A stretch of 64,000 nt of DNA, from contig NZ_ALJC01000087.1 of NCBI RefSeq assembly GCF_000282975.1, positions 121,837-185,836 of the forward strand. Direction: 5' to 3'. A model generated the notes under the pieces. That model made no database searches, was not told the DNA's origin, and saw nothing but the letters and a program-made list of their open reading frames with translations. Positions 53,391 through 62,494 of the stretch are shown here, piece after piece; positions within the stretch are counted from its first letter, which is position 1; every line of letters begins with the position of its first letter. Made by a program: the position numbers and the translations under genes. The stretch is from Pseudomonas psychrophila HA-4 (GTDB taxonomy: Bacteria > Pseudomonadota > Gammaproteobacteria > Pseudomonadales > Pseudomonadaceae).

Positions 53391-53546
53391 CGTTATGAAA
53401 GTATCTTCTATTCGGCCGAACCCCGCGAAGCACTGGAGCGTGGGCTGTGGTGGACCGTATTTAACGACACCGTACTCAATGACCTTGAACATCAGGCCAT
53501 GCTGAGTAATGGGAGATCAACCTACCTTAGCTGGAGTCCGTCCTGA
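53391..53546 (+). pseudogene. remnant of an OprN/OprM-type outer-membrane channel gene
   Basis: Right after the MexF-like gene a 50-codon frame reads the N-terminal mature region of an outer-membrane efflux factor (LERGLWWTVFNDTVLNDLEHQAML), a hallmark of OprM/OprN lipoproteins. It ends at a stop soon after; no signal peptide, lipobox or start codon is in frame, and the rest of the roughly 1.4-kb gene is missing. A deletion has removed the channel from the operon. Confidence 0.65.
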
Positions 53547-53582
53547 GCAGTAAGCGACCCGCCTCCTAGTACCACTTCAATC

Positions 53583-54143
53583 ATGGAAAAAAAGAGAATG
53601 ACAATGACTGATACAGCGTTCCAAACCGTTGTGGCCGAAGCCAGATCTCAGATCAATTGGCCTACTGCCTACCACCCGCAAACTGCGCCCTTGTATGCTG
53701 CCAACCATTTGGTGATTCCCGCATCACCTGCAACTGTGTGGGCGTGGTTGACGTGCGCCGAAAGCTGGCCGCAGTGGTATCCCAATGCTCTGGATGTCGA
53801 GTTTGTGATTTGGCCAGGTCCATTTCTTCAAGCGGGCTCTGTTTTCAAGTGGACGACCTTCGGATTTCGGCTCACCTCGACCGTTCATGATTATGAGACT
53901 GAACGGCGTCTTGCATGGATTGCCGTGGCTGACGGTGTAAAGGCCTATCACACCTGGTATCTGCATCCGCTTCCTGACGGCAGCACTTTGCTGATTACGG
54001 ATGAAACTCAAATCAGTACGCTAGGTATTTGGGCGACCGAAGGGTTCACCCAAGGCTTAGTCGAGCAGCACGATATCTGGTTGGAGCAGTTGAGCATCAA
54101 GGCGCAATCGGGCCTTGCGACGCTGCCATCCCCATCGCATTAA
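53583..54143 (+). CDS. SRPBCC (START-like) family protein
   Basis: The 186-residue protein has the family's ligand-pocket pattern (LVIPASPATVWAWLTCAESWPQWYPNA, FKWTTFGFRLTSTVHDYE, TWYLHPLPDGSTLLITDETQ). Members bind or convert hydrophobic small molecules. Met codons at 53583, 53598 and 53604 are all possible starts; GAGA before the last is closest to a ribosome site. A hairpin terminator follows. Function unknown. Confidence 0.8.
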   Translation: MEKKRMTMTDTAFQTVVAEARSQINWPTAYHPQTAPLYAANHLVIPASPATVWAWLTCAESWPQWYPNALDVEFVIWPGPFLQAGSVFKWTTFGFRLTSTVHDYETERRLAWIAVADGVKAYHTWYLHPLPDGSTLLITDETQISTLGIWATEGFTQGLVEQHDIWLEQLSIKAQSGLATLPSPSH

Positions 54144-54209
54144 TTGCAGAGATTATGAGGGACTCGTGTTGGGGCTAACGATGCCCCATGGGTTCGCCCG
54201 TGAGCTGTT

Positions 54210-54256
54210 GGCCGATTGCTGTCGTCCGTGAAGGGCTGCAATCGGCCGATTCTTTT
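54210..54256 (+). terminator. hairpin terminator after the SRPBCC gene
   Basis: Perfect 10-bp arms (GGCCGATTGC at 54210-54219, GCAATCGGCC at 54238-54247) with an 18-base loop are followed by GATTCTTTT. It separates the SRPBCC gene from the convergent BenE gene. Confidence 0.7.
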
Positions 54257-55502
54257 ATCGGGCGTCGTGGGTCGTTACAACCGGTTTGACGACAGACACG
54301 GCTTGCGACTTACGAAATGACAAGCGGCCGTTGAGTACGGCGTATGCCACAAGACCCATCAGCAATCCCCAGAACGCCCCACCGATCCCAAACAGGGTGA
54401 TGTCGGAGGCGCAGGCAAGAAAAGTAATCAAGGACGCTTCGCGGGATTTGATGTCAGCCATGGCACTGGTGATGCTGGCGCCGATGGTGCCCAGCAAGGC
54501 TAGGCCGGCCAATGTCGTAATGAAGGTCGCCGGGAGCACCATAAACACAGTGGCTAGCGTTACCCCGAACACCCCGATCACGATGTAGAACACCCCCGCT
54601 GCAACGCCCGCGATCCAGCGTTTGGAAGGGTCTTGCGAGGCTTCCTTGCCGGTGCAAATGGCGGCCGTTATCGCGGCGATGTTAAACGCGTGAGAGCCGA
54701 AGGGCGCCATGAGCAATGAACCCAGCCCGGTGATGGTCAGAATTGGGTTGGCGCTGGTGCGAAAGCCATCGTTGCGCAGCACCAGCATGCCCGGCATGTA
54801 CTGACCGGTCAGGGTGATCAGAAACAATGGCAACGCGACACTCAGTAGCGCATTGAACGAGAACTCAGGCCGGGTAAAAACGGGCACCGCGAATTGCAAT
54901 TCCAGCCCCGAAAAATCGACTCGGCCTTGGATCAGCAAAAACGCCATTCCCAGCACGAGAATGCCCACCACGGCGTAGCGTGCAGTAAAGCGTTTGAGTA
55001 CAAGGTAGGCGGCAACCAGCAGCCCGACCAATATGGGGTCGACGCTCATGCCGCCAAATGCACCGACACCGAATTTGAGCAGGATACCGGCCAACAACCC
55101 CGCGGCCACACCCGGTGGAATAAGACGGATGACTTTTTCAAACTGCCCCGATATACCCAGCAGCACGAAGGCGGCGGCAGAAATGATGTACGCGCCAATT
55201 GCCTCGGCATAGCTCGTTGTCCCGAGTACGACGACAAGAAATGCAGCCGCAGGTGTCGACCAAGCGGTAATGATCGGCTCACGGGTCAGCCAACTGAGAA
55301 AGAGCCCGGTAATCCCCACGCCAATCGACACCGACCAGACCCACGAAGCGGTTAGCTCGGGGCTTAAGCCTGCGACCTTGGCTGCTTGAAAGACCAGAAT
55401 GAACGTACCGCCATAGTTGACGATGACCGAAATAAGACCGGCAACGATTGGATGGATAAGATCGCGTAGACGAATTGGCGACGGGGGGGCTGAAGAGGGC
55501 AT
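54255..55502 (-). CDS. benE: BenE-family benzoate/H+ symporter-like transporter
   Basis: The 415-residue protein has about 12 helices and the BenE start (VAGLISVIVNYGGTFILVFQAAKVAGLSPELTASWVWSVSIGVG), then WSTPAAAFLV and PFGSHAFNIAAITAAICTGKEA. BenE proteins import benzoate or other aromatic acids or purine-like compounds; no benzoate genes adjoin. AAGGAG precedes the ATG. It is divergent from a MocR-type regulator that probably controls it. The symbol marks the family and not a proven substrate. Confidence 0.8.
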   Translation of the reverse strand: MPSSAPPSPIRLRDLIHPIVAGLISVIVNYGGTFILVFQAAKVAGLSPELTASWVWSVSIGVGITGLFLSWLTREPIITAWSTPAAAFLVVVLGTTSYAEAIGAYIISAAAFVLLGISGQFEKVIRLIPPGVAAGLLAGILLKFGVGAFGGMSVDPILVGLLVAAYLVLKRFTARYAVVGILVLGMAFLLIQGRVDFSGLELQFAVPVFTRPEFSFNALLSVALPLFLITLTGQYMPGMLVLRNDGFRTSANPILTITGLGSLLMAPFGSHAFNIAAITAAICTGKEASQDPSKRWIAGVAAGVFYIVIGVFGVTLATVFMVLPATFITTLAGLALLGTIGASITSAMADIKSREASLITFLACASDITLFGIGGAFWGLLMGLVAYAVLNGRLSFRKSQAVSVVKPVVTTHDAR

Positions 55503-55745
55503 GTGTTCTTTGCTCCTTGCAAAGTCAGGGGCTTGGGCGAGGCGTCATTTATAGGCTTTAAATGGCATGCTTAGCCCCTACACTTTTATCCAATGAACCA
55601 GACCACTTTCGCCGCGACATGTACGCGTAATGAACACTCACAACAGGCGGTCTCTCTGCGCTTAAAGGCACGAGCGATTTTGAGAGCGCGTACAGATAGA
55701 CTGGCCTACCTTTTAAGGTGTTTTTTTGGGAGTTAGGCAGACCAC

Positions 55746-57245
55746 ATGGCGAAAACCTTCGAGTTGGAAACGCTGAAAATGCGACTCGACGATGACGAGT
55801 TTAAGTTGCTGGATCTGCACCAGCGGATTCAGCGTGCGTTGCGTGCGTTGATCCTTGATGGTGCCCTTGACCCTGGTTTGAAGTTGCCCTCAACCCGGAC
55901 CTTGGCCAAGTCGCTCGGCATGGCGCGCGACACTGTGGAGAATGCCTATGTGCAATTGCATCGTGATGGTTTCATCGTGCGGCGCGAGGGGGCGGGCAGC
56001 TATGTGTGCGAGATGCTTGGCGTCGAACTGCATGGGGCAGCACGCAGACGTATTAAAACGCCAGACAGTAAACACCGGGAGGATGCACCCAGTGCCGGGC
56101 TGAGCTTGCGCGGGCGGATGATCTTCAACAGCGGCGGCATCAATGATCAGCAGGCGGTCAATGCGTTTGCTACCGGCTTGCCAGAAACCCGCACCTTTCC
56201 CACCGACGTTTGGGAGCGCCTGCAACGCCAGGTCATGAAGGACTATCGCGCCAACGTGTTACTGCATGGCGACCCGCAAGGGGCCGCGCCGTTGCGCAAG
56301 GCCATCGCCACCTACTTGAATCTGGAACGCGGGGCTAAATGCTCACCAGACCAGATCCTGGTGTTGAGCAGTACTCGCCAAGCGCTGTTCTTGTGTGCCC
56401 TGCTATTAGTGGACGCCGGTCAATCAATCTTGCTGGAAGACCCAGGCTACTTCGGCGCCAAGAAAGCCTTTGAAGCGGCAGACACCAAAGTCGTGGGCAT
56501 TGATGTCGATGAACTGGGCATCCGTACGCAATTGCTCCGGGCAGACCGCAGTGGCGCCAACTGCGTCTATGTCACACCGTCTCATCAATACCCCACGGGA
56601 GCGACTTTGCCGCTGGAGCGCCGACTTGAACTTATCAATTGGGCAGCGGAGCAGGGCAAGTGGATCATCGAAGACGACTACGACAGCGAGTTTCACTACG
56701 ACGGGCATCCGACCGCCTGCGTGCAGGGCCTGGACAAATATCGACGCACTATCTACCTAGGCACCTTTAGCAAAACACTCTACCCAGGGTTGCGAATGGG
56801 CTACATGATACTGCCGCATGAGTTGGTCAAAACGTTCACTTACGCGCGCAGCATTATGGATGGCCACACGCCACAAGTCCTGCAACTGACATTGGCGCGC
56901 TTTATGGAAGATGGTCATTACAACGCCCATGTCCGCGCCATGCGCAAACTCTATGCCGGACGCCGAGCCGTCACGCTGGGTGCGATTAGCAAGCACCTGG
57001 ACGGCATTGTCACAGCGCTGCGTCCTCAAGGCGGACTGCAAATCCCTTGCCTGCTTGCCGATGGTTGGTCTGAAGAGAAAACCATTCGCCAGGCTGCCAG
57101 CGCGAACGTACAGCTGTCGGGTCTCAGTCGGTTGTACGCGGGCGATAAGAAGAAACAAGGTTGGCTATTGGGTTATTCATCCTTGACCGCTTATGAAATC
57201 GAAGCGGCGATGCTACGTCTGGCCAATGCGCTGAGGGAACAATAA
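55746..57245 (+). CDS. MocR-type regulator (GntR helix-turn-helix fused to aminotransferase fold)
   Basis: A GntR winged helix (LDLHQRIQRALRALILDGALDPGLKLPSTRTLAKSLGMARDTVENAYVQLHRDGF, about residues 20-75) is joined to a fold-type-I aminotransferase domain with the PLP lysine in TFSKTLYPGLRMGYM. The family binds PLP or amino compounds and controls divergent transport or amine genes. The 499 residues and layout match PdxR/GabR-like proteins. BenE is its likely target across the 243-base divergent gap. Confidence 0.88.
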   Translation: MAKTFELETLKMRLDDDEFKLLDLHQRIQRALRALILDGALDPGLKLPSTRTLAKSLGMARDTVENAYVQLHRDGFIVRREGAGSYVCEMLGVELHGAARRRIKTPDSKHREDAPSAGLSLRGRMIFNSGGINDQQAVNAFATGLPETRTFPTDVWERLQRQVMKDYRANVLLHGDPQGAAPLRKAIATYLNLERGAKCSPDQILVLSSTRQALFLCALLLVDAGQSILLEDPGYFGAKKAFEAADTKVVGIDVDELGIRTQLLRADRSGANCVYVTPSHQYPTGATLPLERRLELINWAAEQGKWIIEDDYDSEFHYDGHPTACVQGLDKYRRTIYLGTFSKTLYPGLRMGYMILPHELVKTFTYARSIMDGHTPQVLQLTLARFMEDGHYNAHVRAMRKLYAGRRAVTLGAISKHLDGIVTALRPQGGLQIPCLLADGWSEEKTIRQAASANVQLSGLSRLYAGDKKKQGWLLGYSSLTAYEIEAAMLRLANALREQ

Positions 57246-57259
57246 GAAAGGGTCAACTG

Positions 57260-57367
57260 TTGGACTTTGCAGGTTGGGTGCCGATCATCCCAGTAGACAT
57301 GGGGATCTGGGTTTGTACCCACCGGCTTGACGTCGCGCAGGGCATCAACCACGGGTTGCAACGCCAT
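57260..57367 (-). pseudogene. C-terminal remnant of an SGNH/GDSL hydrolase gene
   Basis: On the minus strand a frame from 57367 reads ALRDVKPVGTNPDPHVYWDDRHPT, including the DxxHP block that ends the catalytic domain of GDSL lipases. It is followed by codons overlapping the MocR 3' end and no enzyme start is nearby. I read it as a small relic; the match is by motif only. Confidence 0.45.
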
Positions 57368-57473
57368 GTCAGCGATAGAAAGTGAGCCGCAAAGCTGTCA
57401 AAGACTTCAGCCTTTCGGGTAAAGTGCCCCCGCCCAATATTTGGATTCGGGCTTTATTCAATGGAGTAACACC

Positions 57474-57809
57474 GTGAAGATGTTCAGTAAAACCCTCGCT
57501 TCAGCTGTCTGTGTATTGGCTCTGGCGGGTTGCACCGGTACGGCTATGAAGACCCATCAGTACGATAGCAATCAGTACACCGTCGTAGGCCACAGTGAAG
57601 CCAGCGCTACGGGCCTGATGCTTTTTGGTCTGATTCCTATTGGTCAGAACAGCCGCTTTGTTCGCGCGCAGACCTCTGCCATCCAAGCCAAAGGCGGCGA
57701 TGCGCTGATTAATACTCAAGTGCAGGAAAAGTGGTTCTGGGCCTGGGTTCTGAACGGCTACACCACTACCGTTTCCGGCGATGTGATCAAGCTGAAAACG
57801 GCTCAATAA
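57474..57809 (+). CDS. putative lipoprotein
   Basis: GGAGT six bases before the GTG at 57474 gives 111 residues: signal, lipobox LAGC and a mature part with LFGLIPIGQNSRFVRAQTSAIQAKGGDALINTQVQEKWFWAWVLNGYTTTVSGDVIK. The G-D-A-L-I-N-T segment occurs in short envelope lipoproteins of unknown role (DUF6567-like). A Rho-independent terminator follows. The ATG two codons on is another possible start. Confidence 0.75.
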   Translation: MKMFSKTLASAVCVLALAGCTGTAMKTHQYDSNQYTVVGHSEASATGLMLFGLIPIGQNSRFVRAQTSAIQAKGGDALINTQVQEKWFWAWVLNGYTTTVSGDVIKLKTAQ

Positions 57810-57826
57810 GCAGCACTTGATTTAAG

Positions 57827-57856
57827 AAAGCCCGGTTTCCGGGCTTTTCTGTTTTT
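57827..57856 (+). terminator. Rho-independent terminator
   Basis: AAGCCCGG and CCGGGCTT pair over TTT and are followed by TTCTGTTTTT. It lies 18 bases past the stop of the small lipoprotein gene. Confidence 0.85.
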
Positions 57857-58005
57857 GGCGGTTGGGGATTGGGTCTCCAACAGGAATTGCCCAATGCAGC
57901 CCGCCGCGACGCGGTAAGGTTCACACGGTTTGCCCAGTCCTTTTGGCAAATCACCGCGCAGAATCAGCCCTTGCAAAGACTCGATAGTGCCTTCTGGCGC
58001 CATGA

Positions 58006-59187
58006 TTAATGGCCCGGCCTTTCGGAGCGCATCTCACTCTGGGTCCGGTCCACCAGACGCAGGCTATTGCGACCCCCGCGTTTGGATGCGTACAGGGCGG
58101 CATCACCCAATTCGATCAGTTGACTAAGGCTGGCGGGTGGACGGTCGAACAATTCAGCGCCGATGCTTAAGGTCACCGCTTGCGGCGTGGCGAATGTTTG
58201 TGAGGTTAGGAGGTAAAACGGATCGCGCAGTGCTCTACCCAGAGCCTCGATGCTTTCAGTTGAGGTGTTGCTCAACAGAATCACGAACTCGTCGCCGCCT
58301 AGGCGAGCGGCCAGCGCGCCTTTGGGCAGTACCGCACGAATAATTTCACTCAATGTAACCAGTAGGCGGTCGCCGGCTGTATGGCCAAACAAGTCGTTAA
58401 TCAGTTTGAAATTGTCGATGTCGATCAGCAGCAAGGCTCCCGCCTGCGTGGGCGAGACACCGTTCAACAAGGGCGGAGCGCGCACTTCAAGGGCGCGGCG
58501 GTTGTACAGGGCGGTCAATGGATCACGGGCGGCCAGTCGGGCGATATTTTTTTCGCGCCGGTAGCGCTCGGTCCCGGTCATCGATAACGCGATCAGCATG
58601 ATCGCCATGGACCCTTCGACCAATGAAATCTGAATGATTTCGCCCCGAAATGCTGCAAGGTCGATCAGTTCGCCGGGTATCACAGCTGTTAACGCTTTGG
58701 CGAGATAAAACAAGCCGTGGATTAACAGCACATAACGCAACTGCACCGCGCCCACGCTCAACGATTTGCCGTGAGGGCGTAACAGCCAACTGGCTTTGAG
58801 GGTCAACACGGCCACTAACAGCGAGTTGGCCAGTAGCATGATTCGTGACCATGACGGCTCACTCGGGATAAGCAGCAGCGCGGGCCAGATAACGAACGTC
58901 AGGTACCAGCCTCGTGACAGACGCGCTTGGGTGAAGCGGGCAACACCCAACAGAAACAGCCAGTGGGCGACCACCAGCAGACCATTGGCGAACCAGATGC
59001 CGATCAACAGCAGCCCGCTGCTGCGTAACAGCGCGAGCGTTGAGCCGACTGAAATGGTTGCAAAACCTGCGCTCCAATACAGCAGCGAAGGCTCGCGGAC
59101 GCTGCGCCATTCAATGGCAAGATACAACGCGGCGGCAGCGGCCAGTGCGATGCTCAGGGTCAATAAAGTAAGGGGGTCTAGCGCCAT
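58006..59187 (-). CDS. membrane-bound GGDEF diguanylate cyclase
   Basis: The ATG at 59187 begins a 393-residue protein with six or so hydrophobic segments (residues about 5-205), then a GGDEF domain (RDPLTALYNRRALEV; RLGGDEFVILL intact). Unlike the soluble cyclase at 32134, the tetrad preceding the active site is PKGA and not RxxD, so product inhibition at that site is unlikely. The longer frame to 59334 would run into the MFS gene and is rejected. Signal sensed by the membrane part is unknown. Confidence 0.88.
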   Translation of the reverse strand: MALDPLTLLTLSIALAAAAALYLAIEWRSVREPSLLYWSAGFATISVGSTLALLRSSGLLLIGIWFANGLLVVAHWLFLLGVARFTQARLSRGWYLTFVIWPALLLIPSEPSWSRIMLLANSLLVAVLTLKASWLLRPHGKSLSVGAVQLRYVLLIHGLFYLAKALTAVIPGELIDLAAFRGEIIQISLVEGSMAIMLIALSMTGTERYRREKNIARLAARDPLTALYNRRALEVRAPPLLNGVSPTQAGALLLIDIDNFKLINDLFGHTAGDRLLVTLSEIIRAVLPKGALAARLGGDEFVILLSNTSTESIEALGRALRDPFYLLTSQTFATPQAVTLSIGAELFDRPPASLSQLIELGDAALYASKRGGRNSLRLVDRTQSEMRSERPGH

Positions 59188-59261
59188 AAATTGACCGGGA
59201 TGTCTGATGTGCAGGGAGTGATGGCAATTGTATGCGTAATCACTGACCCTGCGGCATGGAC

Positions 59262-60659
59262 TTATGTGCGCGTTGCCCGTCGCGCCATCACCAGCGCTAA
59301 GACGGGCGCCAGAACAAACAGCCCAAACAACCATTGCGCCGCGTTGCTGATGCCCGCATTGCTGGTCGTATCATTGATTCCCGCCATGTTGGCGATCACA
59401 CCTGCCAACGCTGCGCCCATTGCCATGGCAAACAGTTGCAGGGTGGTAATCGACGCGGCGGCGGTGTCTTTATCACGCTCTGAGGCGACTTGCAGGATGC
59501 GTGTGAGCAGGTGCGGCCAGCCCAAGCCTATGCCAAATCCGACCAGAAAGAGCCCAAGGCAGATAGGCGCCAGTTGTTTCCATTCGCCCAAGCTCGCCAT
59601 TGGCGTAGTGATTGCCAGCATCACCAGCCCGACAATGATAAACAGCGGCCCCGCGAGAATGGCTCGTTGTGTATTACGGCCTGTCCAGCCGGAGCTGAGA
59701 ATTTCTGCAACGGTCCAGCCTGCGGCCATTAATGCGGTCATGTAACCGGCAGCCAACGGCGACTGGCCATGCAGGTGTTGCAGAAAATACGGCATGAATA
59801 TCTCACTGCTCATGCCGATCACCAACAGGCAGGTGGTGGCGTAAAGCGCGCATAGCGGAGTGCTGAATTTAAACGCGTCTTTGGGCAGAAGACGAACCGT
59901 GGCGCTCGATTCGTGACGAACCAGCACAAACACCAGAATCGCACAGGCTGCAATACCCAGTAAGTTCCAAATCGGCAACGACGAAACGCTGCCAGAGCAC
60001 ACCGCCAACACAGCAGCGGCCAACAGGACGAGTTGCGTCACAGGCAGGCGACTGGGCGTGACGGGCGCCTCATCGCGGGGTGGCAACGCACGCTGAGTGA
60101 GCACGATGTAAGCAAGGCTGATCGGCACCATCGAGCCGAAGGCCAGACGCCAAACGTCCATTTCAGCAAACACGCCGCCCACCGCCGGCCCGACCAGTGT
60201 TGCGACACCCCACATCCCCGAGACGAGGGCCATTGCCCGTGGCCACAAACGTTCTTCGAACACCAACTGGATCATCGAGTAACACAAGGCCAGCAATATC
60301 CCGCCGCCCAATCCCTGGATCAGTCGCCCGACTAGCATCACCGGCATGCTCGGTGCTAATGCGCAGATCAATACGCCGACCATAAACACCAGCGTGGCAA
60401 TGGTGTAAGCCAAGCGTGGGCCAGTGCTTTGCAACAGCTTGGAGGTGAGGGCGGAGCCTAGGATTGAGGCCACTACATATAACGTGGTGCTCCACGCATA
60501 GAGCTCTAGCCCGCCTATCTCGGCGACCACAGACGGCAAAATTGTGGTGGCGATATAGGTGTTGGTGGCATAGAGCGCTATGCCACCAGAGAGCGCGATG
60601 GAACGGGTGGCGTTCTCACCGAGGAGTAATTCTCCCCAACGGCTGTCCTGGGTTTGCAT
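59262..60659 (-). CDS. MFS drug-efflux transporter, DHA2-type
   Basis: The 465-residue protein has 14 hydrophobic segments and the MFS multidrug pattern (ALYATNTYIATTILPSVVAEIGG, LVGRLIQGLGGGILLALCYS). It is divergent from a regulator with a cysteine cluster across a 114-base gap. A membrane GGDEF gene follows on the same strand after 74 bases. The exported compound is unknown. Confidence 0.86.
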   Translation of the reverse strand: MQTQDSRWGELLLGENATRSIALSGGIALYATNTYIATTILPSVVAEIGGLELYAWSTTLYVVASILGSALTSKLLQSTGPRLAYTIATLVFMVGVLICALAPSMPVMLVGRLIQGLGGGILLALCYSMIQLVFEERLWPRAMALVSGMWGVATLVGPAVGGVFAEMDVWRLAFGSMVPISLAYIVLTQRALPPRDEAPVTPSRLPVTQLVLLAAAVLAVCSGSVSSLPIWNLLGIAACAILVFVLVRHESSATVRLLPKDAFKFSTPLCALYATTCLLVIGMSSEIFMPYFLQHLHGQSPLAAGYMTALMAAGWTVAEILSSGWTGRNTQRAILAGPLFIIVGLVMLAITTPMASLGEWKQLAPICLGLFLVGFGIGLGWPHLLTRILQVASERDKDTAAASITTLQLFAMAMGAALAGVIANMAGINDTTSNAGISNAAQWLFGLFVLAPVLALVMARRATRT

Positions 60660-60773
60660 CAGTGACTCCTTGTGCTGACTCTGCTGTTTTAAAACCTGGC
60701 GAATTGCTTCAACGGCAGGCTTGAGTTAATTTGCCAAGCAAGTGCTTTGAATATTGCGGTGAGGCGAAATATT

Positions 60774-61412
60774 TTGTCAAGAAATGACTTGGAAAATTCA
60801 TCGGCATCTCCGGCGGATCGTTTACTGCATCTGCTCAAAACGCGTGGCCCACAACTGGCCAGTGATGCGGGCGAATTCTTGGGGACGACGGGGGAAGCTG
60901 CGCGTCAGCAATTAGTGAAGTTGGCCGCGAGCGGCTTGGTCCAAGCTCAGTCAGAGGTGCGCGGAGTAGGGCGCCCGACGCAAGTCTGGCACCTGACGGC
61001 GGCGGGGCATGCGCGCTTTCCTGATACCCATTCGCAACTCACGGTTCAATTGTTGCAGACGGTGCGCGAGACCTTCGGCGAAGACGCCATTGATCGCTTA
61101 ATCGATGTGCGTGAACGCCAGACCCAGGCCTTGTATGAGCGGGAGATGGAAGGGCTGGTGGACTTGAAAGCGCGAGTCGAGCGATTGGCGCAGTTGCGCA
61201 CGCGCGAAGGCTACATGGCCCAGTGCAGTGAACAGCCGGACGGTGCGTTGATCTTGGTGGAAAACCATTGCCCGATCTGTGCCGCGGCCACCGCGTGTCA
61301 GGGCTTTTGCCGTGCAGAGTTGCAGGTCTTCGAGAACGTATTGCGGGCTAAAGTCGAGCGAGTGGAACATATCCAGTTGGGTGCCCGACGCTGTGCCTAT
61401 CGAATTGCCTAA
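60774..61412 (+). CDS. helix-turn-helix regulator with cysteine cluster, SufR-like
   Basis: A winged-helix domain (ADRLLHLLKTRGPQLASDAGEFLGTTGEAARQQLVKLAASGLVQAQ) is followed by a helical region. A C-terminal four-cysteine motif in HCPICAAATACQGFC (C-x2-C-x5-C-x3-C) with another Cys in ARRCAYRIA resembles SufR-type sensors that hold a [4Fe-4S] cluster. The TTG at 60774, nine bases after GGTGAGG, is the best start (213 residues). Divergent from an MFS exporter, which is the probable target. Cluster binding is inferred. Confidence 0.78.
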   Translation: MSRNDLENSSASPADRLLHLLKTRGPQLASDAGEFLGTTGEAARQQLVKLAASGLVQAQSEVRGVGRPTQVWHLTAAGHARFPDTHSQLTVQLLQTVRETFGEDAIDRLIDVRERQTQALYEREMEGLVDLKARVERLAQLRTREGYMAQCSEQPDGALILVENHCPICAAATACQGFCRAELQVFENVLRAKVERVEHIQLGARRCAYRIA

Positions 61413-61477
61413 TCAGCCTGCCATCGACTCAGACGTGTATCGATGACAACGCACTTAATTTGCTGGAGTACCTGCAC

Positions 61478-62278
61478 ATGGATGTCATCAAGGCCACCGC
61501 CATCGAAACCGCCGAGCGAGAGTACTTACGTGCTCGCGTGTACCACTTGGCTCAAATTGAGGGCAACCCGTACGCGGCCCGCATTTTTGCTAATGGCAAC
61601 TTCCCCTGTTTTCAGGTGAAAGCAGCACCCAGCCCCATGTTCAATCGCATTTATGGCGATGCCTCGGCAGAGCCGCAAGCCATCGTTGAGCTGCTCGAAC
61701 AGAACGCTGCTTACTCGATGGTTACGCCGTACTTTGGGCCGCCCTCATCGCTTGAGCCGTGCCTGTCTGTCGCAGGCCGTCGACTGGAACGTTTAAAGGG
61801 CTGGACCCATGTGCAATTAGCCTGCGCCATCGAACATGCAGTACACGGTCAGTACGCGTTCGATATTGAGGAGGTCACGTCGCAAAGCCTTCTCGCATTT
61901 ACAGCGCTTCACGCGAGTGGGTTTCATACCAAACCCGCGCAACGTGCCGCCAGCCAAGCCTCTTTCGGCAGCCTGCAAACCGACAAGGCGCTCACAATCT
62001 ATGTGATTAAAGAGGCGGGCGAGGTGGTGGCAGGCGCTTCAATGCACCTTGCCAGTAACGGAGTGGCTTACTTGGGCACTGCGGTTACTCAAAAGGGCAT
62101 GCGCGGTCGAGGGTTTCACGCAGCGCTTATTGCTTACCGCATAGCGCAAGCAGCAGAACAGGGCGCCCTTACGGTCGCGGCAACTGCGTTAGCCAACTCG
62201 CAAAGTCGGCGAAATTTGCAGCGTGCAGGCCTTAAGGTTTCTCACAGCCAATCACTCTACCGCCTGTTAGAACGCTAA
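61478..62278 (+). CDS. GNAT-family acetyltransferase
   Basis: GGAG nine bases before the ATG at 61478 gives 266 residues. The C-terminal half carries the acetyl-CoA loop (VTQKGMRGRGFHAALIAYRIAQAAEQG) and LANSQSRRNLQRAGLKV; the N-terminal half (about 1-130) is an extra domain without a motif I know. Such two-part GNAT proteins are common in Pseudomonas. Substrate unknown. It may be in one transcript with the regulator 65 bases upstream. Confidence 0.82.
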   Translation: MDVIKATAIETAEREYLRARVYHLAQIEGNPYAARIFANGNFPCFQVKAAPSPMFNRIYGDASAEPQAIVELLEQNAAYSMVTPYFGPPSSLEPCLSVAGRRLERLKGWTHVQLACAIEHAVHGQYAFDIEEVTSQSLLAFTALHASGFHTKPAQRAASQASFGSLQTDKALTIYVIKEAGEVVAGASMHLASNGVAYLGTAVTQKGMRGRGFHAALIAYRIAQAAEQGALTVAATALANSQSRRNLQRAGLKVSHSQSLYRLLER

Positions 62279-62494
62279 GGACGCCAGAATCTGCTACGCA
62301 GTTGTCATCAATGATGGACTGATCCGCTGCATTGCCCGAAGCGATTGGACGGAGCTGAACAAGTGGTGATCAATCATTGATTAGTAGCCTGCGGCAGCGG
62401 CTAGAGGATTTCTCTGCTCAACACACTGGCATTCTGGCAACGCGGGCAGTTAAGGTGCGGAATCCATTTAGCCCTTCGCCACGGATTTGTTGTG

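Noticed and set aside
57803..58003. 66-codon minus-strand frame between the lipoprotein and GGDEF genes
   Set aside because: It reads through the Rho-independent terminator of the lipoprotein gene, lacks a ribosome site and has no recognised family.
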